From Rhizophagus sp. LPA8_4_AMF (lineage: Eukaryota; Glomeromycota; Glomeromycetes; Glomerales; Glomeraceae): a stretch of DNA of 57,143 nt. The notes below the pieces were generated by a model. It did not search any database. It had not been told where the DNA came from and was given only the letters and a program-made list of their open reading frames with translations. The position numbers and the translations under genes were made by a program. Of the stretch, positions 46,148-57,143 are shown piece by piece. Numbering within the stretch: position 1 is the stretch's first letter; the number at the start of each line of letters is the position of its first letter. The stretch lies in the NCBI GenBank assembly GCA_021464525.1, contig JADRCO010000080.1:1-57143 (forward strand). The letters are read 5' to 3'.

Positions 46148-48012
46148 ATGGATTTAACGAAAGGATTATTAAGAGATATTTGTAAATTATATTATGAAGC
46201 TGATGATTATAATGTTTGTATTACAGTCGGTGGAGAAGACGAAGGTATCGAAACAGAAACTTTCAAGGCACATTCAGTAATACTTCGTTCAAGATCCAAA
46301 TATTTTCAAAATGTACTTTCTAGTAAGAATGAAGTAAAAAAAGATGGAGAATTCTTTTTATTAAAAAAACCAAACATTCATCCAGATGTATTTCGATTAA
46401 TACTCAAGTAAGTATCGTATGCATAGTAGTACAGTATACGCCTCATCTAAAGATTTATATTAAATTATCTCTTTCCAAAAAAAAAAGATATATTTATACC
46501 GGGATTTGTAATTTAAAGGAATCAGATATGCAAGATATGTATGTACCGTTGTTATTAGCGGCCGACGAATTGTCTCTTATAGATTTAGTGAAATATATTC
46601 AACTATATATCATCGCTAACGAACAATCATGGTTACACGAAAATATTATTCACGTATTTCACATTGTTACTCACTCCACAACATTTTCATTACTAGCCAA
46701 TCATTGTTGCGAATTAATTTGCGAGATTCCTTCATTATTATTTAATACTCCGTCTTTTACAAGATTGGAAAAACTTTCACTGTTAACGGTAATTAAACGA
46801 GATAATTTATGTTTAGATGAAATTGATATATGGAATTATTTATTACAATGGGCGATTAATCAATACCCTTTGCTTAATTCCTGTACTGATATTTCTGATA
46901 CTTCTTCATGGACGAAAAAAGATTTTATTGAACTGGAAAATATATTAAAAGAATTTCTTCCTTTTATCAGATTTTTTCAAATACCTGGTGATCAATTATA
47001 TGAATTTGTATGGCCATTCAAGAAAATTTTACCCAAACAACTTAAATCTCAATTAACTAAATTTCACATGGTACCAAATTCAGAATTACCATCATGTGAT
47101 AGTAATTTGAATTTATCATTACGTGTTCCAAAATATAAAATTAATTCTTTATACATTTCGGCAAGACATGCTGGTATATTGAGATCGTGGATAAATAAAG
47201 GCTCTAAGAGCGAGATAAAGAAGAAAGATGTAGTTGAGTTTAAATTGTTATTGAGAGGGAGCAAAGATGGTATGGACGTAAAAACATTTCATAAGTTATG
47301 TGATAACAAAGGTCCTACTCTAGTATTGATTAAAATACTTGAAAATAATCATGATGATGGAGATGGATCAAATGATAATCATACTATTGGAGATGTTTTT
47401 GAAAATTTGAAAAATGATAAAAGTGATAACTTTAAGGTTAGGAGATTTATTACTAGTAATATCATTAATAATACTACTATTACAAGTGGTGATACTTCTA
47501 TTGTGATTGGAGGATACAATCCTTTGGATTGGAGTTCATCGGATACATATAAACAAACGAATGATTCATTTATATTCTCATTCACAAATCCACTTATATG
47601 TAACTCTAACGAATACATTCTAAGTAGAATACAAAATTCTCAATACGCTATTCGTGATATGTCTTGCAAATATAATAATCTTGGTTTTGGTCATGATCTT
47701 TGGTGGTTTAGCGGTAGTTGTACTCAACAATATTACGGAAAACGAATCTTACCTATTACCTATGCTGGTACTTTTGTTATGGAAGACTATGAAGTATTTC
47801 AAGTAATTTATTCCAATGAGGAAAGTAAAGAAAATATTGAAGAAGAAATTTTAAAAGAAAGTGAAAGTGTTAATGGAGGCGAAGTGAAGGGTGAAATGAA
47901 AAGTGCTGCCAATGAATCGAATGATTCTATAAATGAGAGAGATGGTAGTATATTAAATATAGGTAGTGATGATAAAAGCGATGATAGTTTTGGCGAAGTC
48001 ATTATATTATAG
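46148..48012 (+). CDS. BTB-BACK-TLDc protein with TLDc insert and acidic tail (594 aa)
   Basis: Two exons, 46148-46407 and 46488-48012. ATG 46148 begins MDLTKGLLRDICKLYY. The upstream in-frame ATG 46079 would add FLTFHFFLSFLIIFNQFFF, which looks like a signal or membrane segment but is probably leader sequence. The BTB domain lies at 1-98 (YNVCITVGGEDE, KAHSVILRSRSKYFQNVL) and BACK-like at about 105-250. The TLDc domain lies at about 300-525 (LLLRGSKDGMDVKTFH, CDNKGPTLVLIKI, IGGYNPLDW, SFIFSF). About 45 extra residues rich in Asn and Asp split the TLDc strand between VLIKI and VIGGYNP. The C-terminus carries about 65 acidic, Ser-rich residues (EESKENIEEEILKESES), probably disordered. It belongs to the same subgroup as the two minus-strand genes at 10-16 kb but keeps the CDNKGPT motif. 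Confidence 0.9.
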
Positions 48013-49263
48013 TAACATGCATGTATTTAACAATTTTAAATGTAATGAACTTTTTTAAATAAAAATTATTATGATTTATGATTTAACACCTAATCAACAT
48101 AAGGTTATTGGATAGTAACGGAATTTTGTTATTGAACTGTCCTGTCAAACCAACAATTCATTTTATTAAAGGATATCACGTTCAGCACGCGTTATAAATA
48201 TATAATCGTAAGTATCACTTAGACTTTGATAATTAGTTGGGCGTTTCAATTCTTAAAATCTTTTCCATGTATTTTAACCGTACAATACAAAACCACTTAT
48301 CTTTAAACTTATATTTATTAGAATTTTCAGTTATTCTTTATATAATCCGTACAGGTATTTATTGTTTACTTAATTTCGCGAAAAATACTTCTAAAGTGTT
48401 AATGAGTTATTTTATAAGTTAGACTAAGTAATTAATTATTTTAAATTACTATTTTTATACAAACTCAACTGAATATACTTCAAATTATTTTTATTCATTC
48501 ATTTACTAATTTTCACTTAGAATCTTGAATGAGCGAACTTCAATTGTGCTTCACAAATAATTTAGAGAACTTTTTCACAGTAATATCTTATAGAACCAAT
48601 TCCAATCGGAATAATTTGATTGAATCTGGAGTTTACTGCGTATATCGGAAATTCTGAAAGTATTTAGCGTTAGAATCTCCTTTTAATTTTGATAGTATCA
48701 CTATTTGTTCGTGAGGTGCGTTTTCTGTTATTTGTGATTTATTCAAGATTAAGAATTTTGATCAAGGAGTAAATCATTAATAAAGATTCACTTTTCTTAA
48801 AATTTTTATAGCATTTTTAGAAATTCCGAGCAGCGAAATCTGTATGTTGCTAATTATGTTTCATGACGAAGGAATTGTCATAATGATTGGTAATTTCTTT
48901 ATCCTTTACTATTTAATTATTGATTGTATTATTGTAAAGATTCGGTTTATATTGGATAATTTGCTTAATGTTTTTATTTTTAACAGCACTCTGGCACGTA
49001 CTGGTTCATCAAATTTTGAATTATTGATGGGGACTCTGGTATAAACCATAAAAAACAACGCTCATAGTCATCGATAAATAAAAAGTTGTAAACCTTTAGG
49101 TAAAACCGGTTGAATTTCAAGCGAGATGGGAGATACCAACGAAAAAATGTTTCTTTTATAATATATCGATCATTGAAAATGAAAAATTTTATTTAGATTT
49201 TTAAAAAAATAGAAGAGATAATACAATACAAGAGATAGTAACAATATATAATGATTGCTACTC
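48013..49263. other. Convergent 3' intergenic, no gene seen
   Basis: AT-rich sequence between the convergent BTB-TLDc and NmrA-like genes. Short open frames have no recognisable similarity and no splice pattern. Confidence 0.5.
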
Positions 49264-50705
49264 TTAAGCCTTTGAGTAAGTTTCAAGTGCATATTGCTCA
49301 AAGGATCTAATTTTTGGGTGTAATTTCTTGGCTACAGAAATATCTTTAAGTTCATTATCCTTTCCAAAAAGTCCGAATTCTATAAACCATTTATGCTAAT
49401 AAAGAAAATATTTTATTAATAAAAGAATGAGAAAGAAATTGATTATACAATTATTATTTTATTTACCATTTGTTTTAATTCATCATTGTCAATGCCTGGA
49501 AATTCTTTTATATCATCATCGGTCAAAGTTCTTACTTTATGAGTTTTTCCCGTAACTAGATTAAGAATAAAAATAATTGAGTTTTCCAATTTTCTTTAAA
49601 CAAATTTACAGTATTATATAATAATTTGTATTTACCTTTGGTTAATACATCAACCACATGTTTCAAAGAAACAATTTCGCCAGCAACAGGAATTTTTTTA
49701 CCGTTCCATTTAGCTGGCCCTTCCTCAATAATTTTTGCAACAATCGGCTAAGAGAGAAAAAAAATTTTTTTAACCTCGAATCTTTTTTTTGTTAAAAAAC
49801 AACTCGAAAAATATTATAAACAAACACGTACACCTGTATCGTTATCGACGTCGATCATAGGAATTACATCATTCTCCGTTAAATAAGGAAAAACAACTAA
49901 AGCTTCATTATCCTTCTCGACAATAGGTGAGAAAAGTCCTATGTTTTGGTAGTAGTAACCGAGATAGACAAATGTTGTATTTGGAATTCCTATTGATTTT
50001 ATGTATTGTTCCACACGATTTTTACCATGGAAGTGAACAATATCGGGATATTTTCCGTCAGATTCAATGATAGTATCAGGAAGAGAACTGTGCATGTAAT
50101 AATATTTATGTGTAAATTTCGACATTGAAAATAAGAAGTGCATGTAGAATTTTATACATTATATTTACCTGTAGATTAACCAGTTAAGTCCTGCTTCTTT
50201 AGCGGCATCGGCAATTAATTTACCTTGTCTTTCTTCTTCATCAGGTTTTGCACCAACGATTGTCTAAATTTACGTAAAATTATTAAAATTAATTTTCTTT
50301 ATGATAAAAGAGATATTGAATTGATGTCTAAAAAACAGAATTTTATTTAAAATGACTAATAACGGATTAAATGACTTACTGGATCCCAGAAATTAGTAAC
50401 AATCCAAGCAATATCAGCACCGCTTAAAGCTTTATCAATATCCTCCTTTTTAGAGAAATCACATTTAACTACTTCATCAACTCCTTTAGCTTTTAACGCT
50501 TTTGCTTTATCGGAATTTGGGTTACGAGTTAATGCTCGAATTTTGTAAAGTCCCGTAGCAAGAAGTGAATTAACAACAGATCCACCTTGAGCACCTAATT
50601 TTTGGAAGGTTAGGAAATTAGCAATTGAAAACGTTAACCATATGATTTTACAATCGACAATTTACCAGTAGCTCCGCTAACAACGATTAAAGGTTTTTGA
50701 GACAT
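49264..50705 (-). CDS. NmrA-like NAD(P)-binding protein, copy A (312 aa)
   Basis: Seven exons: 50705-50666, 50594-50380, 50263-50169, 50087-49832, 49747-49636, 49555-49467 and 49395-49264. All are GT-AG and in phase. The protein starts MSQKPLIVVSGATG and continues AQGGSVVNSLL. This is the beta-alpha-beta dinucleotide motif GATGxxGGSV of NmrA/HSCARG-type atypical short-chain dehydrogenases. Conserved features follow: YKIRALTRNPNSDKAKAL, GADIAWIVTNFWDP, KNRVEQYIKSIGIPNTTF and PIVAKIIEEGPAKWNGKK. The length matches the family (about 300-320 aa). Such proteins bind NADP(H) and usually act as redox sensors or regulators rather than enzymes, and the catalytic Tyr-Lys pair of classical SDRs is not evident. 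No targeting signal is seen. It is the left member of a three-gene tandem array. Confidence 0.9.
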
Positions 50706-51234
50706 TGTTAAGAAATAGAATTAATTTTTGTACTTTTTAATCAATTTCTTTCCGTTCTATTTTATAAGTAATTTTTCTTATATTATTAATCAATTTAATT
50801 CTGCTAGACTAAACCGTATTATTATTATTAATCGAAAAAGATTAACCAAATATTAACCTTATTTTAAAAACGATTACATCATAATAGTTTAATGTAGATT
50901 CTATAATTATTAGTCATCATTATATAGCACGCAATTCTTGTTATATTCTCAACTTTTTTTTTTAGGTTTATTTGCAGAAAAATCAAACAGGAAATATTTA
51001 TTTTATTAATAATTAGGGCACTTTATTATTTGTATAAGTTAGCATTATCATTTCAATAATTATTATCATTACGATAATTGGTGTAACATATGATATATAT
51101 AGTATCAGTCTCAGATATAGAAATGATTATTTTTGTATAATAAACGCCAGATTTACGTATCAAAAAAGTATTTGTGAGATTATTAATTATAAATTTCCTG
51201 ATCATTTTTAATTCTTCTTTCTTACGCATCATTG
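50706..51234. other. Intergenic between NmrA copies
   Basis: About 530 bp between the start of copy A and the end of copy B; it should contain the promoter of copy A. AT-rich; no motif can be assigned. Confidence 0.45.
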
Positions 51235-52620
51235 TTACAGTTTATTTGTAAATTTTAAATTTAATCTGATTTTCCATGTTTCAAGTATATATTGCTCGAA
51301 GGTTTTAATGTTTGGATGTAGCTTCTTAACAATAGTAATATCTTGAAGTTCATTATCTTTTCCTAAAGCTCCAAATTCTTTATCAAATTTGAACTACAAA
51401 ATCAAATATTTTTATTATTAAAAGGAATGAGAAATATTTCATTATATTTATTTGTTTATTTACCATTTGTTTGAGTGATTTGTTGTCTAAAGATGAAAAA
51501 TCTCTGGCGATATCTTCATCGTTAAGAGTTCTTAATTTATGAGTTTTTCCGATAACTAGATTAAGAAAAATAATTATCATTATAACTGATAAATTTAAAA
51601 ATTTTAAAATATTAATAAAATTATTTGTGTTTTACCTTTGGTCAATACATCAATAATATGTTTAATGGTAACATTTTCACTAGCAATAGGAATTTTTTTA
51701 CCATTCCATTTAGTAGGCCCTTCTTCAATTATTTTTGCAACAATTGGCTAGAAAAAAAATTTTTTTAACTTAAGATTGATCCTTCTCTTTAATAATAAAT
51801 AAATAAATAAATAACAGATAATGCGCACACCAGTATCATTGACATCGACCAAAAGAATCTGATCATTTTCTTCGAAATAAGGAATAACAAGTTTAATCAC
51901 CCCATTTTCATTCGAAATAAGAGGTAAAAAAGTTCCAATATTTTGGCTATAGAAACTGAGATACGCGAAAGTCGCGTTTGGAATTCCTAATTTCCTGATG
52001 TATTGTTCTACGTGATTTTTACCGGTAAAATGGATAATATATTTCCGCCAGATTCAGTAGTAGAATCAGGAAGAGAACTAGTAGTATTATTGTTTAGGAT
52101 AAATTTGACACGGAGAATATACGTGTAGCAATTATACAGTATAATTACCTGTATATTAACCAGTTGAGTCCTTTTTCTTTAGCGATATCTGCAATCATTT
52201 TACCTTGTCTTTCCTCTTCACCAGGATCTTTACCAATGATTGACTAAATTTACGTAAAATTATTTAATATTGTCAAATAGGACTAAATGTATACGTACAT
52301 ATTATACTTACTGGATCCAAGAAATTAGTAACAATCCAAGCAATATCAGCACCGCTTAAGGCATTCTCAACTTCTTCCCTAACAGATAAATCGCATTTGA
52401 ATACTTCAGCTCCTTTAGATGCTAACACTTTTGCTTTGTCGGAATTTGGGTTACGAGTTAATGCTCGGATTTTGTAAAGTCCTGTAGTAAGAAGTGAATT
52501 AACTTGAGCACCTGATTTGGAAGGTTTCGAGGTTAAACATTAATTTCACGTGATATACACTCGACGACGTGAACACTGACCAGTAGCTCCGCTTACAATG
52601 ACTAAAGGCTTTTGGGACAT
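51235..52620 (-). pseudogene. NmrA-like protein, copy B (frameshifted)
   Basis: The seven-exon layout is the same as in its neighbours: 52620-52581, 52511-52312, 52243-52149, 52077-51829, 51747-51636, 51555-51464 and 51393-51235. Splice sites are kept. It carries two lesions. First, exon 2 lacks 12 bp, removing GGSV of the dinucleotide-binding motif (GAQVNSLL in place of GAQGGSVVNSLL). Second, exon 4 lacks 7 bp near 52030-52060, which shifts the frame and brings a TAG at 52008-52010. Exons 5-7 stay open if read in their own frames (for example PIVAKIIEEGPTKWNGKK), so the frameshift is recent relative to the duplication. A sequencing error could explain the second lesion but hardly both. The expected product is truncated at about 145 residues. 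Confidence 0.82.
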
Positions 52621-53961
52621 TGTTATTTTAGAATAAATTATTTTCGTTATATGTACGTATTTAAATTATTAAATTATTAATTATTAATCAGAAAATTTTT
52701 ATTTAATAATAATTGTGGCTTCAGTAAAGTCGTCATTTTCGCAGATCATTCCTCACAATTTTATATTAGTTACATGGAATTAGTAAGGTTGACTAGTCTA
52801 TATATGGCAAAATATTACTAAAAATTCTGGTGGCTGGATTTCATTGTCCGGTTGTCTATATATGGCAAAACATTATTAATGTATGGTGGTCATCGTCAAT
52901 ACATACGACACAAAATATAAAAAAAAAGTATCGTAACGTGAAAACTAAAAATTTGACTTTTAAAGTAAAAAATCATCTAGAAAAAAAAATAATAACCGAC
53001 GCGATAACATTTTTTTTTTTACGACTTGAGTAAACTTGTGCAACGTATATCCTAAAAATTTAAATAAATGTAATTTATACTAAATTACCAAATAATACGT
53101 GGAGAATGTCTAATTTTTTTTGGCTATAATCAAACATTAAATTTTTCACTCTTAATTGTACAAATATTGAACAAATAAATTTATTCATTACATTTGTAAT
53201 ATATAACGATAATCCCAAAAATTTTTCGCTAAAAAAAAAAAATACGGTCGATTTTAGAGTTTAGGCACACCATATATATAGTATATATAAAAGAGCAGAT
53301 TATATTACCAATAACAAATGAAAGAGTTGATTGAAATTTTCTAATTTAAATTTTAACCAGATTAAAAATCATATTATGACTTATTATACACTAGTGGCCA
53401 AGACGACCATTGATCGGCTAAGGCCAATAACCGAAATTTGATGGCCAAATTTGATTGTCATTTTGCCACGGCCAAGAACTGGTTTTAGCCACCAAACTAG
53501 CCAGCTCGCCAAGCATGTTCATTGGTCATTCAGAATATAAATTTTTCATTTAAATAAAAAAAATACTTGCCTTATGTAGTAATAAAACTTTAGTATTATT
53601 ATTGGAGAAATTAAGTTATATATATCACAAGTGAATTATATATTTAGCCGGAAAATATATTAAAAATTTGACTGTTTGATTCAGCCAGATGACCAAGTGC
53701 CAAATCTTTAAAGCTCCTAAATGTATAAAATAAGATTATTAAATCTTTCCATTAAACATTTATCCTTCGAAATGAGAAATGTATGGACATGTCACATGTT
53801 ATGTTTACAATTTTACAAAAAGACTCGGAATTTTACAAATTTATTGGCCGACTTTGGAAATTTTATTTAAATTTCAAATAATACAATAAATAATACAATA
53901 GATAATAAATTGGCTAGATAATATAATTGATAATACAATTGATGATACAACATTTGTTACT
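52621..53961. other. Intergenic between NmrA copies B and C
   Basis: No gene is seen. Imperfect direct repeats of about 40 bp start at 52795 and 52854 (both contain GTCTATATATGGCAAAA). A block rich in GGCCAA motifs at 53390-53530 (CACTAGTGGCCAAG at its left) may be a mobile-element fragment. AATACAAT-type simple repeats lie at 53878-53950. Confidence 0.5.
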
Positions 53962-55318
53962 TTAAGATTTACCAAAAGTTTCAACTGCATATTGCTCGAA
54001 TGACTTAATTTTTGGGTGTAGTTTCTTACAAATCGAGATATCTTTAAGTTCTTCGTCTGGTCCATAGGAATAGAATTCTTTAAACCATTTGAACTATAAA
54101 TCAAATATTTTATTAATAAAAGAATGAGAAAGAATTTAAAGAATTTAAGTATATTTATCTGTTTATTTACCATTTCTTTGAATGATGGGTTGTCAAGGAA
54201 TGGAATATCTCTGGCGATATCTTCGTCGGACATGGTTTTCAATTTATGAGTTTTTCCAGTAACTAGATTAAGAATAAAGAGTTATTATTATTGTTCAAAA
54301 TATATATAAATATCATTATATTATTTACCTTTGGTCAATACATCAGTAACATGTTTTAGAGTAACAGTCTCGGAAGCAACGGGAACTTTTCTACCGTTCC
54401 ATTTAGCAGGTCCTTCCGCAATAATTTTTGCAACAATCGGCTAAAAGAGAAGTCAATTATCTTCATAATATTGATCTTTCTTTATAATAATTAATATTAA
54501 TAAACACGTACACCAGTATCACTTGCAGCATCAATCAAAGGAATGCTATCATTTTCTTCCAAATAAGGAAAAGTAACTTCAATTTCACCATTTTCCTTCG
54601 GAATAAAAGGTAGCAAATCACTTCCAAAACTTTGGCTGTAGACACCGAGATAGACAAATGTCGCATTTGGAATCCCTATTTTCTTAATGTATTGCTCTAC
54701 GCGATTTTTACCGTCAAATTCGATAATATTAGAGTATTTTCCACCAGATCCAGTAGTAGTGTCAGGAAGAGAACTATGCAATATATTTATTTAATAAAAA
54801 TTTCGATATATGTATAAAGAATGTAGTAATAATATATTCACCTGTAGATTATCCAGTTAAGTCCTACTTCTTTAGCGACATCGGCGATCATTTTACCAAT
54901 TCTTTCTTCTTCGTGGGGATCTTTACCGGAAATCGACTGAGTTTACACAATTTATTAAATTCTCATTATTTTATATATATATCGATATATTATATCACTT
55001 ACTGGATCCGAGTAATTAGTGACAATCCAAGCAATATCAGCGCTGCTTAAGGCATTTTTAACTTCTTCCCTGACAGATAAATCGCATTTTAATACTTCAG
55101 CTCCTTTGGATGCTAAAGCTTTCGCTTTATCCGAATCTGTTTTACGAGTTAACGCTCGAACTCTGTAAAGCCCTGTATTGAGAAGTGCATTGGCAACGGA
55201 TCCGCCTTGGGCACCTGTATTGAGTTTAACGTGAGTATACAAAAGTGAGTTCCCGTGATACACATTTAGAGTATTTACCAGTTGCTCCGGCTACAACGAT
55301 TAAAGGTTTTTGAGACAT
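53962..55318 (-). CDS. NmrA-like NAD(P)-binding protein, copy C (314 aa)
   Basis: Seven exons: 55318-55279, 55214-55003, 54936-54842, 54773-54512, 54440-54329, 54262-54171 and 54093-53962. The frame is intact throughout. It starts MSQKPLIVVAGATG and continues AQGGSVANALL, a complete GATGxxGG dinucleotide motif. Shared blocks include YRVRALTRKTDSDKAKAL, SADIAWIVTNYSDP, KNRVEQYIKKIGIPNATF and PIVAKIIAEGPAKWNGRK. As in copy A, it should bind NADP(H) and act as a redox-linked regulator; this is family knowledge. It shares ASKGAEV.KCDLSVREEV with copy B, so B and C are the closer pair and A is the outgroup of the array. Confidence 0.9.
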
Positions 55319-55369
55319 TATTAAAAAAATTTGTTTCAGTGGTTAAGTGGTTGCCATTTTTCAAAAAAT

Positions 55370-56060
55370 TTCGACCTATATTTATAGTGTACGTGTATTA
55401 AAAATTTTACGCCATTTCTTGTATTATTTATCCTATTTTCTCAATCGTTTCTCCCGAAATATATCCATCTTTGTTACAAAAATGCACAAAAACTTTAAGT
55501 TTTCGTCCCCGTGTTCAATTATTATTATTAATCAAAAAAAATTCTCACCTGTTTTGATTTTATCAATCAATATTTTTTTGTCCTAATTCTATAATTTGTG
55601 TACAAAAATATGTACATATATATATGTTTCTTTCAAAAATTCCATTTTTTTTATTTTTAATTTATTATTAATCAATATTTTTTTTTCTCGTTCCTATTTT
55701 ATCAATCAGGTTTTCTATACATATAAAAATTTACATAATCATTAATAAAGAATTTTTCGCCCGACGTTTTGTATCTTTGTGTACAAAAATATGTACAAAT
55801 ATGTGCGCGTTAATAAATTTTTTCGTTCCCATATGACAATATTAAATTCTCAATTTTGTCGCTCAATTTTCCTAATTCCGTAATTTGTGTACAAAAAATT
55901 TCCATATATATAAATTCTTTTACGTGTTCATTTTTAATTTTTTTTTTTTCTACATTATTAATCAATTTTTCTTGGCCTTATTTTCTTATTTTCTCAATCA
56001 TCTTTCCCCCAAGAATTTTCTATACGTGTACAAAAATATATATATATATATTGTAATCTG
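55370..56060. repeat. Degenerate tandem repeat with TGTGTACAAAAATATGTACA core
   Basis: The core TTTGTGTACAAAAATATGTACA recurs at about 55595 and 55775, with weaker copies at 55881 (TTTGTGTACAAAAAATTTCC) and 56024 (CGTGTACAAAAATATAT). An older relative is near 55387. Between them, TTATTATTAATCAATTTTT and TTCTCAATC-type segments also recur (55515, 55660, 55945). The unit length drifts between about 105 and 185 bp. It lies immediately upstream of NmrA copy C. Confidence 0.6.
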
Positions 56061-57143
56061 CACTTGTTCGATTATAAAGTTATTGTTTATTTATTAGGTG
56101 GATAAATTAAGTAAAGTTTAAGATCGTTATTTTTTTCAAAAATCTAGAACTTTTTTTTTGCTTACGCAAATTCCTTTCTTCCATCATTTTTTACTATTTG
56201 AATTGCAAACGTCAGCTTTCTTTGAAGGTTGCTCGGTAAATTTTTACCGAGGGTTAAACAAATGTGTGACATATTGTAAGAGATTCATTATTTAAAAGCA
56301 TACAGTAACAGTATATATTGATCGAATTATGGAATAAAGTTTATATTACGGTAAAGAAACGTAATCATGCAAACGTAATAACAAGGTACAATAAAATTTA
56401 AGTTTAATTATATTAATGCAATTATTTATTATATAGAAAAGTAACATATGACACAAAAAAATAGGATTCGTAAGCTTGTACGTGTAATTGAGAATTTAGA
56501 AAGAAGAAATTCCTGGAAGGAATAATCGAACATTTGGCCTAGAAATTCAGATCTTGAAAAGCAATGAGAATCAACATTACGCAAGCTCCATCTATTGTCA
56601 ATTGCTGCCTTAAATTGTCATTTTGTAGTAATAACTGATGCAGGGAAGTTCATTTTATTGATTGGAAAGGTAAGGGTACTGATACACTAATTTAAATCGT
56701 ACAACATGACATTCTGAAACTACAAAAAGTGCGATTCAATTCTAAATTTTTAAAGATTAACAAATAATTGATGTACAAGAAAGAATACCTTTTACTTATT
56801 AGCGAAATATTAGTACAAGCATGTACTGTCTTATTACTCTTATAGGCGTATAATAAATAATAATACAGTATAAATTACCATATCAGCTGATAGTCAAAAT
56901 TGGACCAAATTTTAGGCCCCCAAATCATAACATTTTTGATTAACGTTACACTTGTCACACTATTTTTACATAATAAAAAAAAAAATCCCATGATCAATTT
57001 AGCGAACTCACCCTAAAAAAAAAAAAATAACATATAAAAACACGCGTCAAACCGATGAGCAAACCAAAAACCGATGAGCTTGAGTAGCGAAATACTAGTA
57101 GAAGGTAACTGGCAACTCTTAACTTCAAATTGGTAACTATAAT
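56061..57143. other. AT-rich window end, no gene seen
   Basis: No coding frame is supported. A perfect inverted repeat CTCGGTAAATTTTTACCGAG lies at 56232-56251. A short direct repeat ACCGATGAGC occurs twice near 57050-57080. Confidence 0.5.

Noticed and set aside
53390..53720. GGCCAA-rich block as a complete MITE
   Set aside because: The left end CACTAGTGGCCAAG has no matching inverted right end or target duplication.
1..57143. tRNA, rRNA or CRISPR features
   Set aside because: No cloverleaf with both arms, no rRNA-like block and no regularly spaced identical repeats with unique spacers were seen. The only tRNA-like sequence belongs to the SINE.

Overview
The window looks like nuclear DNA of an arbuscular-mycorrhizal fungus (Glomeromycotina, Rhizophagus-like). 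It is extremely AT-rich. The introns are short, GT-AG and about 50-150 nt. The gene content is the set of paralogous families known to be expanded in these fungi: BTB-BACK-TLDc proteins, TKL-type kinases with Cys-rich N-termini, Sel1-repeat proteins, F-box proteins and NmrA-like proteins. The organism is inferred from gene style; it was not checked by a search. All exon models below come from reading frame, splice consensus and comparison between paralogues inside the window.

Layout. 1-9.6 kb: a small hAT-type MITE, a decayed kinase copy, one doubtful small ORF, and an intact five-exon protein kinase on the minus strand with a repeated TATGGCGTTAT-like motif upstream. 10-20.7 kb: two BTB-BACK-TLDc genes on the minus strand, an F-box gene on the plus strand, a retroposed SINE with 15-bp target duplications, and a third BTB-BACK-TLDc gene on the plus strand. 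20.7-25.3 kb: gene-poor, with a mariner/pogo-like MITE and a frameshifted Lys/Glu-rich coding relic. 25.3-32.4 kb: a ten-exon KH-like protein gene and an intron-free Sel1-repeat gene. 34.3-42.9 kb: a plus-strand tandem array of four BTB-BACK-TLDc loci (intact, dead, truncated, intact with a Ser/Pro/Asn insert), interrupted by a 500-bp hAT-type MITE. 43.5-48 kb: a three-exon F-box/LRR-like gene divergent from another BTB-BACK-TLDc gene. 49.2-55.3 kb: three tandem seven-exon NmrA-like genes on the minus strand; the outer two are intact and the middle one is frameshifted. 55.4-57.1 kb: degenerate tandem repeats and non-coding sequence.

How the genes might work together. BTB-BACK proteins are usually cullin-3 adaptors and F-box proteins are SCF (cullin-1) adaptors, so the window is dense in candidate ubiquitin-ligase substrate receptors. 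TLDc domains are linked to oxidative-stress tolerance and V-ATPase regulation, and NmrA-like proteins to NAD(P)H redox sensing. No operon-like logic is visible. The picture is of birth-and-death evolution: eight BTB-BACK-TLDc loci share one intron at the same codon position, and they show every stage from intact through domain loss to pseudogene. The most notable individual observations are the SINE, three structurally complete MITEs, lineage-specific low-complexity inserts in the BTB-TLDc proteins, an intronic G-quadruplex-capable tract in an otherwise AT-rich setting, and the two separate lesions in the middle NmrA copy.
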